Assembly (NCBI GenBank): GCA_964513075.1
Contig: CAZELR010000010.1
Location: forward strand, 1-64,000
DNA from: DAOUBP01 sp964513075
GTDB lineage: Bacteria > Chloroflexota > Anaerolineae > CG2-30-64-16
Length of the DNA stretch: 64,000 bases
Direction: 5' to 3'
Positions 48,493-56,690 of this stretch are shown one piece after another. The first letter of the stretch is position 1; the number at the start of each line of letters is the position of its first letter. The notes beneath the pieces were generated by a model. It was not told the DNA's origin, did not search any database, and was given only the letters and a program-made list of their open reading frames with translations. Made by a program: the position numbers and the translations under genes.

Positions 48493-50583
48493 TTACTTCA
48501 AAGCCAGCCGCATGTCAATGCCCAGCACACCCCGGCCCTTCTCAAATACGAGCAAGGGGTTGATGTCGAGTTCGACAATCTCCGGGAAGTCGGTGACAAG
48601 TTGTGAGATTCGCAGTAACGTATCGACGAGGGCATCCTGGTCGGCCGGCTTCTCGCCGCGCACGCCGCGCAGGAGCTTGTAGGAGCGGATCTCGCTTAAC
48701 ATCTCCACCGCGTTGCGCCGGTCGATGGGCGCCACACGGAAGGTGACGTCCTTCAGCGCCTCGACATAAATGCCGCCCAGACCGAACATGATCAGCGGGC
48801 CGAACTGCGGGTCGCGGTTGACGCCGATAATGATCTCGCGGCCGCCCTTCACCATCTGCTGAACCTGGCAGCCCCAGATCGTAGCATCGGGCATGTGCCG
48901 CTTGCCGCGGTACACCAGCAGATCGAATGCGTCACGCACCTCGCTGGCGGAAGCGATATTCAGCTTGATGCCGCCGATGTCCGATTTGTGCAGGATGTCG
49001 GGGGACGCGATCTTCATCACGACCGGGTAACCGATCGATTCCGCCAGTGTGACCGCCTCATCAGCCGTCGCGGCCAACCCCGTCTTCGGCAGCGGGATGC
49101 CATAGGCAGCCAGGACATCGCGGGCCTCGGTGTCGCCCATCGTCACGCGGCCATCGGCGCGCACGGCGGCAAAAACCGCCTTGACCTTCTCACGGTCGAC
49201 CGCGAACTCCTCAAGCGCCAGCTTGGGTGTGTTGAGCCATGTGCGCTGTTTCCACATCGCCGAAATTGCGGTCACGGCACGCTCGGGCACCTGGTAGTTT
49301 GGCACATCATAGGAGCGCAGGACCTCGACCCCCTTGCGTATGGCCAGGTCACCCATCATTGCGCCGAAAACCGGTTTATTGTACTGCTTCGAAAGCTTGC
49401 CCAGCACCTCGGCCGTCTCAGGGATTTGTGTGGAGGTCTGCGGCGTCAGCACCAGCAGCACGGCGTTAACCGCGGGGTCCTTCAGCGCGGCCTCGATTGC
49501 CAGGCCGTACCGTTCGGCCGGCGCGTCCCCCAACACGTCAATCGGGTTCGCCACGCTGGCCGCGGCCGGCAGCAGCGGCTGGAGGTATTGTTTGGTTTCG
49601 TTGCTGATCGCGGCCAGGTGCAGCCCGGCGTGTTCGATGGCATCGGAAGCCATGATGCCGGGGCCGCCTGCGTTGGTAATGACCGCGATGGCGGGGCCTT
49701 CCAGCAATGGCTGGCGGGAGAACGCCTGGGAGATATCGAACAGGTCTTGTACCGAGCCTGCACGGATGATGCCGCATTGCTTGAACGCAGCCTCGTAGGC
49801 CGCCTCAGAACCGGCCAGGCTGCCGGTGTGCGACGATGCCGCCTTCGAACCGGCGCTCGTGGTGCCTGATTTGATAGCGATGATCGGCTTGCTGCGGGTG
49901 ACTTCACTGGCTACGCGGATGAACTCGGGCCCGTTGGTGATCGATTCCAGGTAGGCCATGATGGCCCGCACCTCGGAATCTTCGGCCCAGCCCGACACCA
50001 GGTCAAACTCGTTGATATCGGCCTTGTTACCGATGCTGTAGAACCTTGAGAAACCGATGCCCTGGCCCAGCGCCATGTCGAGGATCGAGGTGCAGAGCGC
50101 GCCGGATTGCGACATGAAGGCGATTTTGCCACGGCGAGGCATGCCGGCGGCGAAAGAGGCGTTGAGCTTGCAGACTGTGTCGATGATGCCCAGGACGTTG
50201 GGGCCAATCATCCGCATGCCGTACTTTTTGACGATCTGGGTGACCTGCAGCTCCAGCGCCTTGCCCTGGGGCCCAACTTCTTTGAAACCGGCGGTGATGA
50301 CGACCGCACCCTTCAAGCCGCGCTGGCCGCACTGTTCCATCACGGCGGGCACGGCTTTGCTCGGCACCAGGATCACAGCCAAATCGACCGGATCCGGACA
50401 GTCCAGCACGGATGCATAGGCCTTCAACCCCAGGATCTCCGGCGCTGTCGGGTTAATCGGGTAGACGGCGCCTTCATAACCGTACTGGATTATGTTGTTC
50501 AGGACCTGATAGCCCAGCTTGTCTGGGCTTGTGGAGGCGCCGACGACCGCAACGCCTCTGGGCTCGGTGAACATCTCAAGCAT
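48493..50583 (-). CDS. Acyl-CoA synthetase, ADP-forming (acetate-CoA ligase type)
   Basis: A 696-residue fused ACD enzyme. It has a CoA-binding domain (VAVVGASTSPDKLGYQVL near 10), two succinyl-CoA-synthetase-like domains (SQSGALCTSILD and the phospho-His-type SSHTGSLAGS), and a C-terminal ATP-grasp domain (GYPVVMKIASPDILHKSDIGGIKLNI). It interconverts acetyl-CoA (or another acyl-CoA) plus ADP and phosphate with acetate, CoA and ATP. That is a common energy-conserving step in fermentative bacteria and pairs well with a ferredoxin-dependent 2-oxoacid oxidoreductase. The ATG at 50583 follows AAGGGGAG. Confidence 0.94.
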   Translation of the reverse strand: MLEMFTEPRGVAVVGASTSPDKLGYQVLNNIIQYGYEGAVYPINPTAPEILGLKAYASVLDCPDPVDLAVILVPSKAVPAVMEQCGQRGLKGAVVITAGFKEVGPQGKALELQVTQIVKKYGMRMIGPNVLGIIDTVCKLNASFAAGMPRRGKIAFMSQSGALCTSILDMALGQGIGFSRFYSIGNKADINEFDLVSGWAEDSEVRAIMAYLESITNGPEFIRVASEVTRSKPIIAIKSGTTSAGSKAASSHTGSLAGSEAAYEAAFKQCGIIRAGSVQDLFDISQAFSRQPLLEGPAIAVITNAGGPGIMASDAIEHAGLHLAAISNETKQYLQPLLPAAASVANPIDVLGDAPAERYGLAIEAALKDPAVNAVLLVLTPQTSTQIPETAEVLGKLSKQYNKPVFGAMMGDLAIRKGVEVLRSYDVPNYQVPERAVTAISAMWKQRTWLNTPKLALEEFAVDREKVKAVFAAVRADGRVTMGDTEARDVLAAYGIPLPKTGLAATADEAVTLAESIGYPVVMKIASPDILHKSDIGGIKLNIASASEVRDAFDLLVYRGKRHMPDATIWGCQVQQMVKGGREIIIGVNRDPQFGPLIMFGLGGIYVEALKDVTFRVAPIDRRNAVEMLSEIRSYKLLRGVRGEKPADQDALVDTLLRISQLVTDFPEIVELDINPLLVFEKGRGVLGIDMRLALK

Positions 50584-50815
50584 ATTCAGACTCCCCTTCT
50601 TGAGGGTCTCGGTGGGCCGGGGCGGATAAGTGGAGCCAGCCCATCCGGCCAGATGGAGCGCGCACAACGCGCGCAAGCAAGTCGCTGCCGTCACCGGCGC
50701 TAAACAACAGGATTATTGCACGATAGACGGGGCTGGTAAATGACGCGGGTCATGTCTCGTCGGATGGTTTGGTGGAATGCCCTGAAAAGGATAGAATGGG
50801 GCCAAGGAGTTACGT

Positions 50816-51961
50816 ATGATCTACCTTGACCATTCGGCTACGACTGCTGTTGACCCGCGCGTGGTCGAGGCAATGCTGCCCTATTGGACCGAGATGTGGG
50901 GCAATCCATCCAGCATCTATGGCCTGGGCCGGCGCGCCTCAGCGGCATTAGAGGACGCGCGCGCGCGCGTGGCGCGGCTGTTGAATTGTCAGCCGGCGGA
51001 GATCGTTTTTACGGGCTGCGGCACCGAAAGCGATAACCTGGCGATCCGCGGCAGTGTGTTGCCCCTGGCCGCGAAAGGCCGCCGTCACATCGTCACGACC
51101 CCCATCGAGCATCACGCCGTCATTCATACCGCGGATGATCTGGCCGAGCATTTCGATGCCGATGTGACCTACGTGCCGGTGGATCGGGCCGGCCAGGTGG
51201 CTCCGGCGGCCATCGAAGCCGCGCTCCGGCCCGACACTGCGCTGATCAGCGTGATGTACGCCAACAACGAGGTCGGCGCCATTCAGCCTGTCGCGCAGAT
51301 CGGCGCACTCGCCCGGCGGCATGGCGTGCTGTTTCACACCGACGCGGTGCAGGCCGGTGCCGCCTTGTCGTTGGACGTGCAGGCATTGAACGTGGATCTG
51401 TTGGCGCTGTCAGCGCATAAGTTTCACGGACCCAAGGGTGTGGGGCTGCTCTATGTGCGCCGCGGCGTCCGGCTTGTCGCCACCCAAACCGGAGGCAGCC
51501 AGGAACGCGGCCGTCGCTCGGGCACCGAGAACGTGCCGTATATCGTGGGGATGGCGCGGGCGTTGGAGCTGGCCCAGGCCGAGCGTGAGTCCGAATCGGC
51601 GCGTCTGTTGGCGCTGCGCGAGCGTCTGTGGGCCGGCCTGAGTGCAGCAATTCCCGACATCGAGATGACCGGCCATCCGAGCCAGCGCCTGCCCGGCCAT
51701 CTCAGCCTGATCGTGCGCGGAGTCGAGGCGCAAAGCTTGCTCATCGCCCTGGATCTTGCCGGGGTGGCTGCTTCCTCGGGGTCCGCCTGTGCCAGCGGCG
51801 CGCCCACCCCAAGCCACGTGCTCACCGCCATGGGCTACGGTCCGGTCGAGGCGTTGGGCGCGCTGCGTTTGACGCTGGGGCGCGAGAATACCGAGGCCGA
51901 TGTCGATTTTGTGGTCGCGAAGCTGCCGGAGATCGTGAAGAAGATTCGGGGACACGGGTAG
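50816..51961 (+). CDS. Cysteine desulfurase (NifS/IscS type)
   Basis: A 381-residue PLP enzyme that takes sulfur from cysteine. The PLP lysine is in LLALSAHKFHGPKGVG, and the sulfur-accepting cysteine is in ASSGSACASGAPTPSHVL. The N-terminal MIYLDHSATTAVDPRV is typical. AAGGAG precedes the ATG. mnmA begins four bases after its stop, so this copy most likely feeds sulfur to tRNA thiolation, though Fe-S assembly is also possible. The 232-bp gap to the divergent gene at 50583 shows no gene and no clear promoter to me. Confidence 0.96.
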   Translation: MIYLDHSATTAVDPRVVEAMLPYWTEMWGNPSSIYGLGRRASAALEDARARVARLLNCQPAEIVFTGCGTESDNLAIRGSVLPLAAKGRRHIVTTPIEHHAVIHTADDLAEHFDADVTYVPVDRAGQVAPAAIEAALRPDTALISVMYANNEVGAIQPVAQIGALARRHGVLFHTDAVQAGAALSLDVQALNVDLLALSAHKFHGPKGVGLLYVRRGVRLVATQTGGSQERGRRSGTENVPYIVGMARALELAQAERESESARLLALRERLWAGLSAAIPDIEMTGHPSQRLPGHLSLIVRGVEAQSLLIALDLAGVAASSGSACASGAPTPSHVLTAMGYGPVEALGALRLTLGRENTEADVDFVVAKLPEIVKKIRGHG

Positions 51962-51965
51962 AGCG

Positions 51966-53099
51966 ATGGCTGAACGTGTGGTCGTCGCGATGAGCGGCGG
52001 GGTCGATAGCTCGGTGGCTGCGGCGCTGCTGGTGGAGCAGGGCTACGAGGTCATCGGCGTGATGCTGCGGCTGTGGTCCGAACCGCTCGCGCCGGCGTGG
52101 GGGGGCAGGGCTGAGGCCGCCGCCAACCGTTGTTGCTCGCTTGACGCGGTCCACGATGCGCGCGCGGTCGCCGATCGGCTGGCGATCCCGTTTTATGCGA
52201 TCAACGCCGAGCAGCCCTTCAAAGAAGCGGTGGTCGACTTCTTCATCCAGGGCTACGGCTCAGGATTGACGCCGAACCCGTGCCTGGTATGCAACCGCAG
52301 GATCCGCTTTGGCTTCCTGCTGGCGTATGCGCGTTCGCTGGGCGCGCGTTTTCTGGCGACCGGACATTATGCCCAGGTGCGCCGTGATGCGGCCGGCCGC
52401 TACCAGCTTGTGCGCGGCGCTGACCGGGCCAAGGATCAATCCTACGTGCTCAGCGTGCTGGGCCAGCCCGATTTGGCCGGCGCGTTGTTTCCGGTGGGTG
52501 CATACACCAAGCCGGAAGTGCGCGCCCTGGCCGCGCAGCGCGGTCTGCCCACGGCCGCGCGCAGCGACAGCCAGGATCTCTGCTTCGTCGCCGATGGCGA
52601 CTACCGGCGTTTCCTGGCCGACTACGCGCCCGAGACGATGCGCCCCGGCCCGATCGTCGATCGTTCTGGCCGGCAGCTGGGCATTCATCGCGGCCTGCCG
52701 GGCTACACCATCGGCCAGCGCGGCGGGTTGGGCATCGCGGCAGCCCAGCCGCTGTATGTCTTGGCGCTTGATGTGACGCGCAACACATTGGTGGTGGGCA
52801 CGGCCGCGGAGTTGGGGCACGACCGGCTGCGAGCCGCGGCGGTGAACTGGATCGCCGGTGAACCGCCGGCCGGACCGCTGCAGGCCGCGGTGCAGATTCG
52901 CTATCACGGGCAGATGGTTGCTGCCACCATCACACCGCAGCCGGACGGCGCTGCCGAAGTGCAGTTTGCCGCGCCGCTGCGCGACATCACCCCGGGTCAG
53001 GCCGCCGTGTTCTATGACGGCGACATCTGCCTGGGCGGCGGGACGATTGTCGCGTCCGGGGCAGGCGCTGAGGAGACGCAGGTTGAACCCATGGGTTGA
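51966..53099 (+). CDS. mnmA: tRNA-specific 2-thiouridylase MnmA
   Basis: A 377-residue PP-loop enzyme that thiolates U34 of tRNA(Lys, Glu, Gln). The ATP-binding SGGVDSSVAA is at 10-19. The catalytic cysteines are in NPCLVCNR (near residues 105-112) and SQDLCFVADGDY. The usual C-terminal beta-barrel with GFTIGQRGGLGIA-like text (GYTIGQRGGLGIA) is intact. It is coupled to the cysteine desulfurase upstream. Its 3' end overlaps the start of a small membrane-protein gene by 17 bases. Confidence 0.96.
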   Translation: MAERVVVAMSGGVDSSVAAALLVEQGYEVIGVMLRLWSEPLAPAWGGRAEAAANRCCSLDAVHDARAVADRLAIPFYAINAEQPFKEAVVDFFIQGYGSGLTPNPCLVCNRRIRFGFLLAYARSLGARFLATGHYAQVRRDAAGRYQLVRGADRAKDQSYVLSVLGQPDLAGALFPVGAYTKPEVRALAAQRGLPTAARSDSQDLCFVADGDYRRFLADYAPETMRPGPIVDRSGRQLGIHRGLPGYTIGQRGGLGIAAAQPLYVLALDVTRNTLVVGTAAELGHDRLRAAAVNWIAGEPPAGPLQAAVQIRYHGQMVAATITPQPDGAAEVQFAAPLRDITPGQAAVFYDGDICLGGGTIVASGAGAEETQVEPMG

Positions 53100-53367
53100 C
53101 TGGTTGCAGGATGTGGCGCTTTCGCCCGCGCTCTGGCTGGGCGTGGTCCTGGCGTTGATCTACGGCACGTTGTTCACGCTGTGGTGCGGGGGCGGCTGGC
53201 GGGCCTGGCGGCGCGATCTGTTGGCTGGGCTGGCGGGCTTTGGGATGGGCCAGGCCCTGGGCGTGCTGTTCCAATCGACCTGGCTGCGCGTCGGGGAGGT
53301 CCAGCTTCTGTGGGGCACGTTGGCCGCCGCAGCGGCGTTGCTGATCGGAAGACGCTTTACGAAATGA
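53083..53367 (+). CDS. Small two-to-three-helix membrane protein
   Basis: A 94-residue hydrophobic protein (about three membrane segments; ALWLGVVLALIYGTLFTLW, then LLAGLAGFGMGQALGVLF, then the tail AAAAALLIG). I do not recognise a family. TTG at 53083 after GAGGAGACGCAGG is the best start and makes it overlap mnmA by 17 bases. It precedes two other small envelope-type proteins and is probably in the same operon. Confidence 0.7.
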   Translation: MNPWVDWLQDVALSPALWLGVVLALIYGTLFTLWCGGGWRAWRRDLLAGLAGFGMGQALGVLFQSTWLRVGEVQLLWGTLAAAAALLIGRRFTK

Positions 53368-53405
53368 AAGACTCGTGGTAGACTATTCATGTTCGGAGGT
53401 GCAGC

Positions 53406-53690
53406 ATGGGAATTGCGCGCGATATCGCCATCATCGTCCTTGCCGTTGAGTCGATCGTAGTCGGCGTCCTGTTGGCTGTCCTGGTGTTCCAGGTTATCCG
53501 GCTCGTCAAGCTTCTTCGCGAAGAGGTGCTGCCCATCTTGAACTCCACGCAAGAGACGGTCAGCACGGTGCGCGGCACGGCGACGTTTATGAGCGATCAT
53601 CTCATTCAACCGGTTGTCAAGGTTTCCAGTTTTGCGGCCGGTGCGCGGCAAGCAGCGAGCACCCTGCTGGGCCGCCGGGGCAAAGTATGA
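53406..53690 (+). CDS. Small membrane-anchored helical protein (DUF948-like)
   Basis: A 94-residue protein with one N-terminal membrane segment (6-32), then an amphipathic helix (LLREEVLPILNSTQETVSTVRGTATFMSDHL). This outline resembles DUF948-type proteins that often precede YtxH genes. The neighbouring YtxH gene 18 bases downstream supports the match, but the role is unknown. GGAGG precedes the ATG. Confidence 0.8.
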   Translation: MGIARDIAIIVLAVESIVVGVLLAVLVFQVIRLVKLLREEVLPILNSTQETVSTVRGTATFMSDHLIQPVVKVSSFAAGARQAASTLLGRRGKV

Positions 53691-53708
53691 CGCTTGAAGG
53701 AGGCAAAC

Positions 53709-54035
53709 ATGAGTGAAAATGGTGGCGGTGAGTTCTTTTTCGGACTTGTGATCGGGGCGTTGGCCGGTGCAGCCGCGGCCTTGCTGTTGGCGCCTTCGTC
53801 GGGCGAAGAGATCCGCCAGCAGATCAGCGAGCAGGGCGTGGCCCTTAAGGACCGGGCCGAGAAGGTGGCCAGCGAGGCCCGGACGCAAGCGCAGCAACTG
53901 GCCGCAGAAGCACGCAGCCAGGCGGAACAAGTGCAGGAGCGCGGCCGCATTGTGCTCTCTGAGAATGTCAAAAAGGCCCAGCAGGTAGTTCAGGACGCGC
54001 AGACCAAGCTCAGTTCGACGGGCGAAACGGCCTGA
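53709..54035 (+). CDS. YtxH domain protein
   Basis: A 108-residue protein. The Gly/Ala-rich membrane segment FFFGLVIGALAGAAAALLLAPSSGEEIR (8-35) is the YtxH signature. It is followed by a long Ala/Glu/Gln helix that could form a coiled coil. Family members are stress-linked envelope proteins of unknown mechanism. ATG at 53709 after GAAGGAGG is preferred over the TTG-like start at 53694. A strong hairpin follows the gene. Confidence 0.9.
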   Translation: MSENGGGEFFFGLVIGALAGAAAALLLAPSSGEEIRQQISEQGVALKDRAEKVASEARTQAQQLAAEARSQAEQVQERGRIVLSENVKKAQQVVQDAQTKLSSTGETA

Positions 54036-54058
54036 GACTGAGGTGGAGCCAGGAAAAT

Positions 54059-54107
54059 AGAAACCAGGTTTCTGCACGAAACTTGTTTCGCGGAAACCTG
54101 GTTTTCT
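54059..54107. terminator. Bidirectional hairpin between convergent YtxH and Nnr genes
   Basis: AGAAACCAGGTTTC (54059-54072) pairs with GAAACCTGGTTTTCT (54093-54107). The long loop itself contains GAAAC/GTTTC (54078-54089). It belongs to the same sequence family as 1395-1427. Confidence 0.8.
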
Positions 54108-54115
54108 GTCTGCGG

Positions 54116-55897
54116 TTAGTTGCTGGCGCTGATCTCGCGCCGTGCGCGCGGCAGCTCCCTGGCAACATCCCCGGCCAGCACGCCCGCCATGCCGGTCAGG
54201 CGGCCGACAAGTTGGCCGGCGTGGCCGTGCAGGTAGGCGCCGGCAACGGCTGCCTCAAACGCCGGCAACCCCTGCCCCACCATCGCCACGATCGCCCCAG
54301 CTAACACATCGCCGCTGCCTGCGGTGGCCAGCGCGGGCAGGGCAAACGGCAGCACGCCAACCCGGCCATCCGGCGCGGCAATGACCGTATGCGGTCCCTT
54401 GAGCACCACAACATGACCCCACTCAACCGCCCAGCGCCGCGCAGTTTCGATGCGCGCGGTGTTGACCTGCGCGGCGGTTGTGCCGATCAGCCGGCCCATT
54501 TCGCCGGGGTGCGGAGTCAGGATGCTGTTGGGCGGCAGGCGTTGCGGCCAATCGGGCAACGACGCCAGGATGTTGAGCGCGTCAGCGTCGATCACGGTGC
54601 GGCCCTGCCACTGCTCGCCTGGCAGTCCTGCCGGGCCCAACACCCTCTCGATGAAGGCGCGCGCATCTTCTCCCGTGCTGAAGCCCGGCCCGATCAGCAG
54701 CGCGTTGTAACTCTCCGCCCCGGCCAGCAATTCGGCTGCGCCTGCAGCCGTGTGTGTCCCCGCCGGACCAGGCAAGGGGAGCCAGGTGGCCTCTGGCAGC
54801 GCGCCGGCCAACGCAGGGTGCAACACGGCTGGCACAGCCAGCGTTACTAACCCCGCGCCCGCCCGGGCCGCGGCCGTGCCGCTGAGGAGCGCGGCGCCCG
54901 GGTAGTTGAGCGACCCCGCAACGATCATGATGCGGCCGAAGCTGCCCTTGTGCGCATCGGCCGGCCGGCCCGGCAGCCAACGACGAACGAACGCGTGATC
55001 GATCAACGCTCCCGGGACGTCCTCGGCAAGCTCGGGCGGGACACCGATGTCGACCACCGACAGCAGGCCGCACGCACCGGCGCCTGGGTATTGCAGATGG
55101 CCCCACTTGGGGAAGGCAAAGGTCACCGTCAGATCGGCGGGGATGGCGGCTGGGTCCAACGCGCCGGTGTTGCAGTTCAGACCGCTCGGGCAATCGACGG
55201 CCAGCACCGGCAGTGGCGGCCACTGGGGAGCCATCTCGTCATCTTCCCAATCTGCGTCGAAGGGCTCATCTGGATCGGGATCCCAGGCGTCCTCCTCATC
55301 GTCCTCCGGATCGAATCCGGCGGGCGGGAGCGGCGGCAACTTGAGGCCCAGGCTTTGGGCTTCTACGAGCGGAAAGCGTGGAATGTTCAGGAGCGGGGGA
55401 AGGTCCTCCGGGGAGATGTGGCTGCGGCGCGCCACGACCTCCTCTTTCACGATCTGCATGAGCTCGGCCAGCCGGCCTTCGATGGGACGCGCGGCGCCTG
55501 TGCCCAGCAGCGCATCCACCACCAGGCTCGCATGGGCTAACTCATCACGCAGGTGGATGAAGTCGCTGTCGTTGTCGGCCCAGAGGATGGCGATGCCGCG
55601 GCGCCTCCGCTTGAGCAGGCGGAGGTTCTCATCCCCCTTGGCATCGCGTTTCCAGATATAGAGCGCTACATCGTAGTCCAGCTCGCGGAGCGCACGCGCC
55701 GCCACCAGGCCGTCCCCGCCGTTGTTGCCGGGCCCCACCAGGATCAGCACTTTCTCCTGGGGCGCGACCAACTGCAGCGCCACGGCAATCGCGCTGACGC
55801 TGCCTCCGGCCTGCTCCATCATGGCCGCGTACGAATGACCGCGGGCATCAGCGGCTTGCTCGATCCGGCGCATTTCTTCGACGTTGACTAGCTTCAT
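54116..55897 (-). CDS. nnr: Bifunctional NAD(P)H-hydrate epimerase/dehydratase with acidic insert
   Basis: A 593-residue Nnr protein that repairs hydrated NAD(P)H. The epimerase (YjeF-N) domain has GPGNNGGDGLVAARAL (55-70) and the catalytic-region VVDALLGTG (126-134) and VLAVDCPSGLN (231-241). The C-terminal ADP-dependent dehydratase of ribokinase fold has IMIVAGSLNYPGAALLS, HPGEMGRL and GSGDVLAGAIVAM. Between the two epimerase motifs lies an unusual insert of about 75 residues (152-228) with a very acidic stretch (DPEDDEEDAWDPDPDEPF). The usual protein is about 500 residues, so the insert explains the extra length. GAGGAG precedes the ATG. Confidence 0.95.
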   Translation of the reverse strand: MKLVNVEEMRRIEQAADARGHSYAAMMEQAGGSVSAIAVALQLVAPQEKVLILVGPGNNGGDGLVAARALRELDYDVALYIWKRDAKGDENLRLLKRRRRGIAILWADNDSDFIHLRDELAHASLVVDALLGTGAARPIEGRLAELMQIVKEEVVARRSHISPEDLPPLLNIPRFPLVEAQSLGLKLPPLPPAGFDPEDDEEDAWDPDPDEPFDADWEDDEMAPQWPPLPVLAVDCPSGLNCNTGALDPAAIPADLTVTFAFPKWGHLQYPGAGACGLLSVVDIGVPPELAEDVPGALIDHAFVRRWLPGRPADAHKGSFGRIMIVAGSLNYPGAALLSGTAAARAGAGLVTLAVPAVLHPALAGALPEATWLPLPGPAGTHTAAGAAELLAGAESYNALLIGPGFSTGEDARAFIERVLGPAGLPGEQWQGRTVIDADALNILASLPDWPQRLPPNSILTPHPGEMGRLIGTTAAQVNTARIETARRWAVEWGHVVVLKGPHTVIAAPDGRVGVLPFALPALATAGSGDVLAGAIVAMVGQGLPAFEAAVAGAYLHGHAGQLVGRLTGMAGVLAGDVARELPRARREISASN

Positions 55898-55915
55898 AGA
55901 CGACTCCTCTCTTAC

Positions 55916-56548
55916 TCAGCTCTGGCCGGCCTCTGACCGAGCCGGGGCTGGCCGCATCGCCAGACGTCCGGCCACCAGGACCATGCTGCTCACCACCGGG
56001 ATCAGCAGCAGCAGGTACGCGAAGCGCAGCAGAGCCGAGGGTGAGGCGCCGATGGGGTCCAGCGGATGCCGGAGCACCCCTGTGCGGCCAGCCATCACCG
56101 CCACCGCGACGGCCAACAGCAGCGCGGCGCCGGCTGTGAAGCGGCTGTCGCCCAGCAGCCGCGTGATGACGACGACAATCAGACCCGCAGCGATGAGCTG
56201 CAGCGTCATGGTCACGCGCGGCTCACCCCAGGCGATCCACGGCCCCCAGGTCAGCCGGGTCGCGGGCATGCTGACGACAAAGTGCGCGACCCAGAAGCCC
56301 CACCCGCTGAGCAGCAGCGCCTGGGTCCAACGCTCCCACGCCGGTTTGCGGGTGGCCAGGGCGACCAGGCCGGTCACCCCCGCTGCCAGCAGCCCCAACA
56401 TTCCGGCCCGGCTCAGCGCACCATGCAGGTACACGATCTTGATGACCTGGCCCAGGGTCTTTTCAGCCGGCATCAGGACGAGGACCAGGAGCGCCGCCGT
56501 GACGCACAGGGCAAGAAGAAGCCAAAAACGACGCGTAGAGACATTCAT
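55916..56548 (-). CDS. Divergent CcmC-like membrane protein
   Basis: A 210-residue protein with six membrane segments. KTLGQVIKIVYLHGALSRAGML and WGPWIAWGEPR line up with the CcmC/CcsA family, where WGxWWxWDxR is the haem-handling tryptophan motif. Here it is degenerate (WGPWIAWGEPR), and RHPLDPIG follows in the expected place. It may bind haem for cytochrome c assembly, or be a relative that has lost that role. No other ccm gene is adjacent. ATG at 56548 is chosen over a longer frame opening at 56632. Confidence 0.78.
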   Translation of the reverse strand: MNVSTRRFWLLLALCVTAALLVLVLMPAEKTLGQVIKIVYLHGALSRAGMLGLLAAGVTGLVALATRKPAWERWTQALLLSGWGFWVAHFVVSMPATRLTWGPWIAWGEPRVTMTLQLIAAGLIVVVITRLLGDSRFTAGAALLLAVAVAVMAGRTGVLRHPLDPIGASPSALLRFAYLLLLIPVVSSMVLVAGRLAMRPAPARSEAGQS

Positions 56549-56690
56549 AGGGTTGCACATCTCCGAAAAGGCATGACGGGCATGATAACCTAACTTGCGA
56601 GCAAACTCAAACACGTCCGAATCGTTTCGCATTTTGCGTTCTCCGTGGTATCATCCCGTTGATTCATAAGCCGGAAAGGATAGGCCTTGC

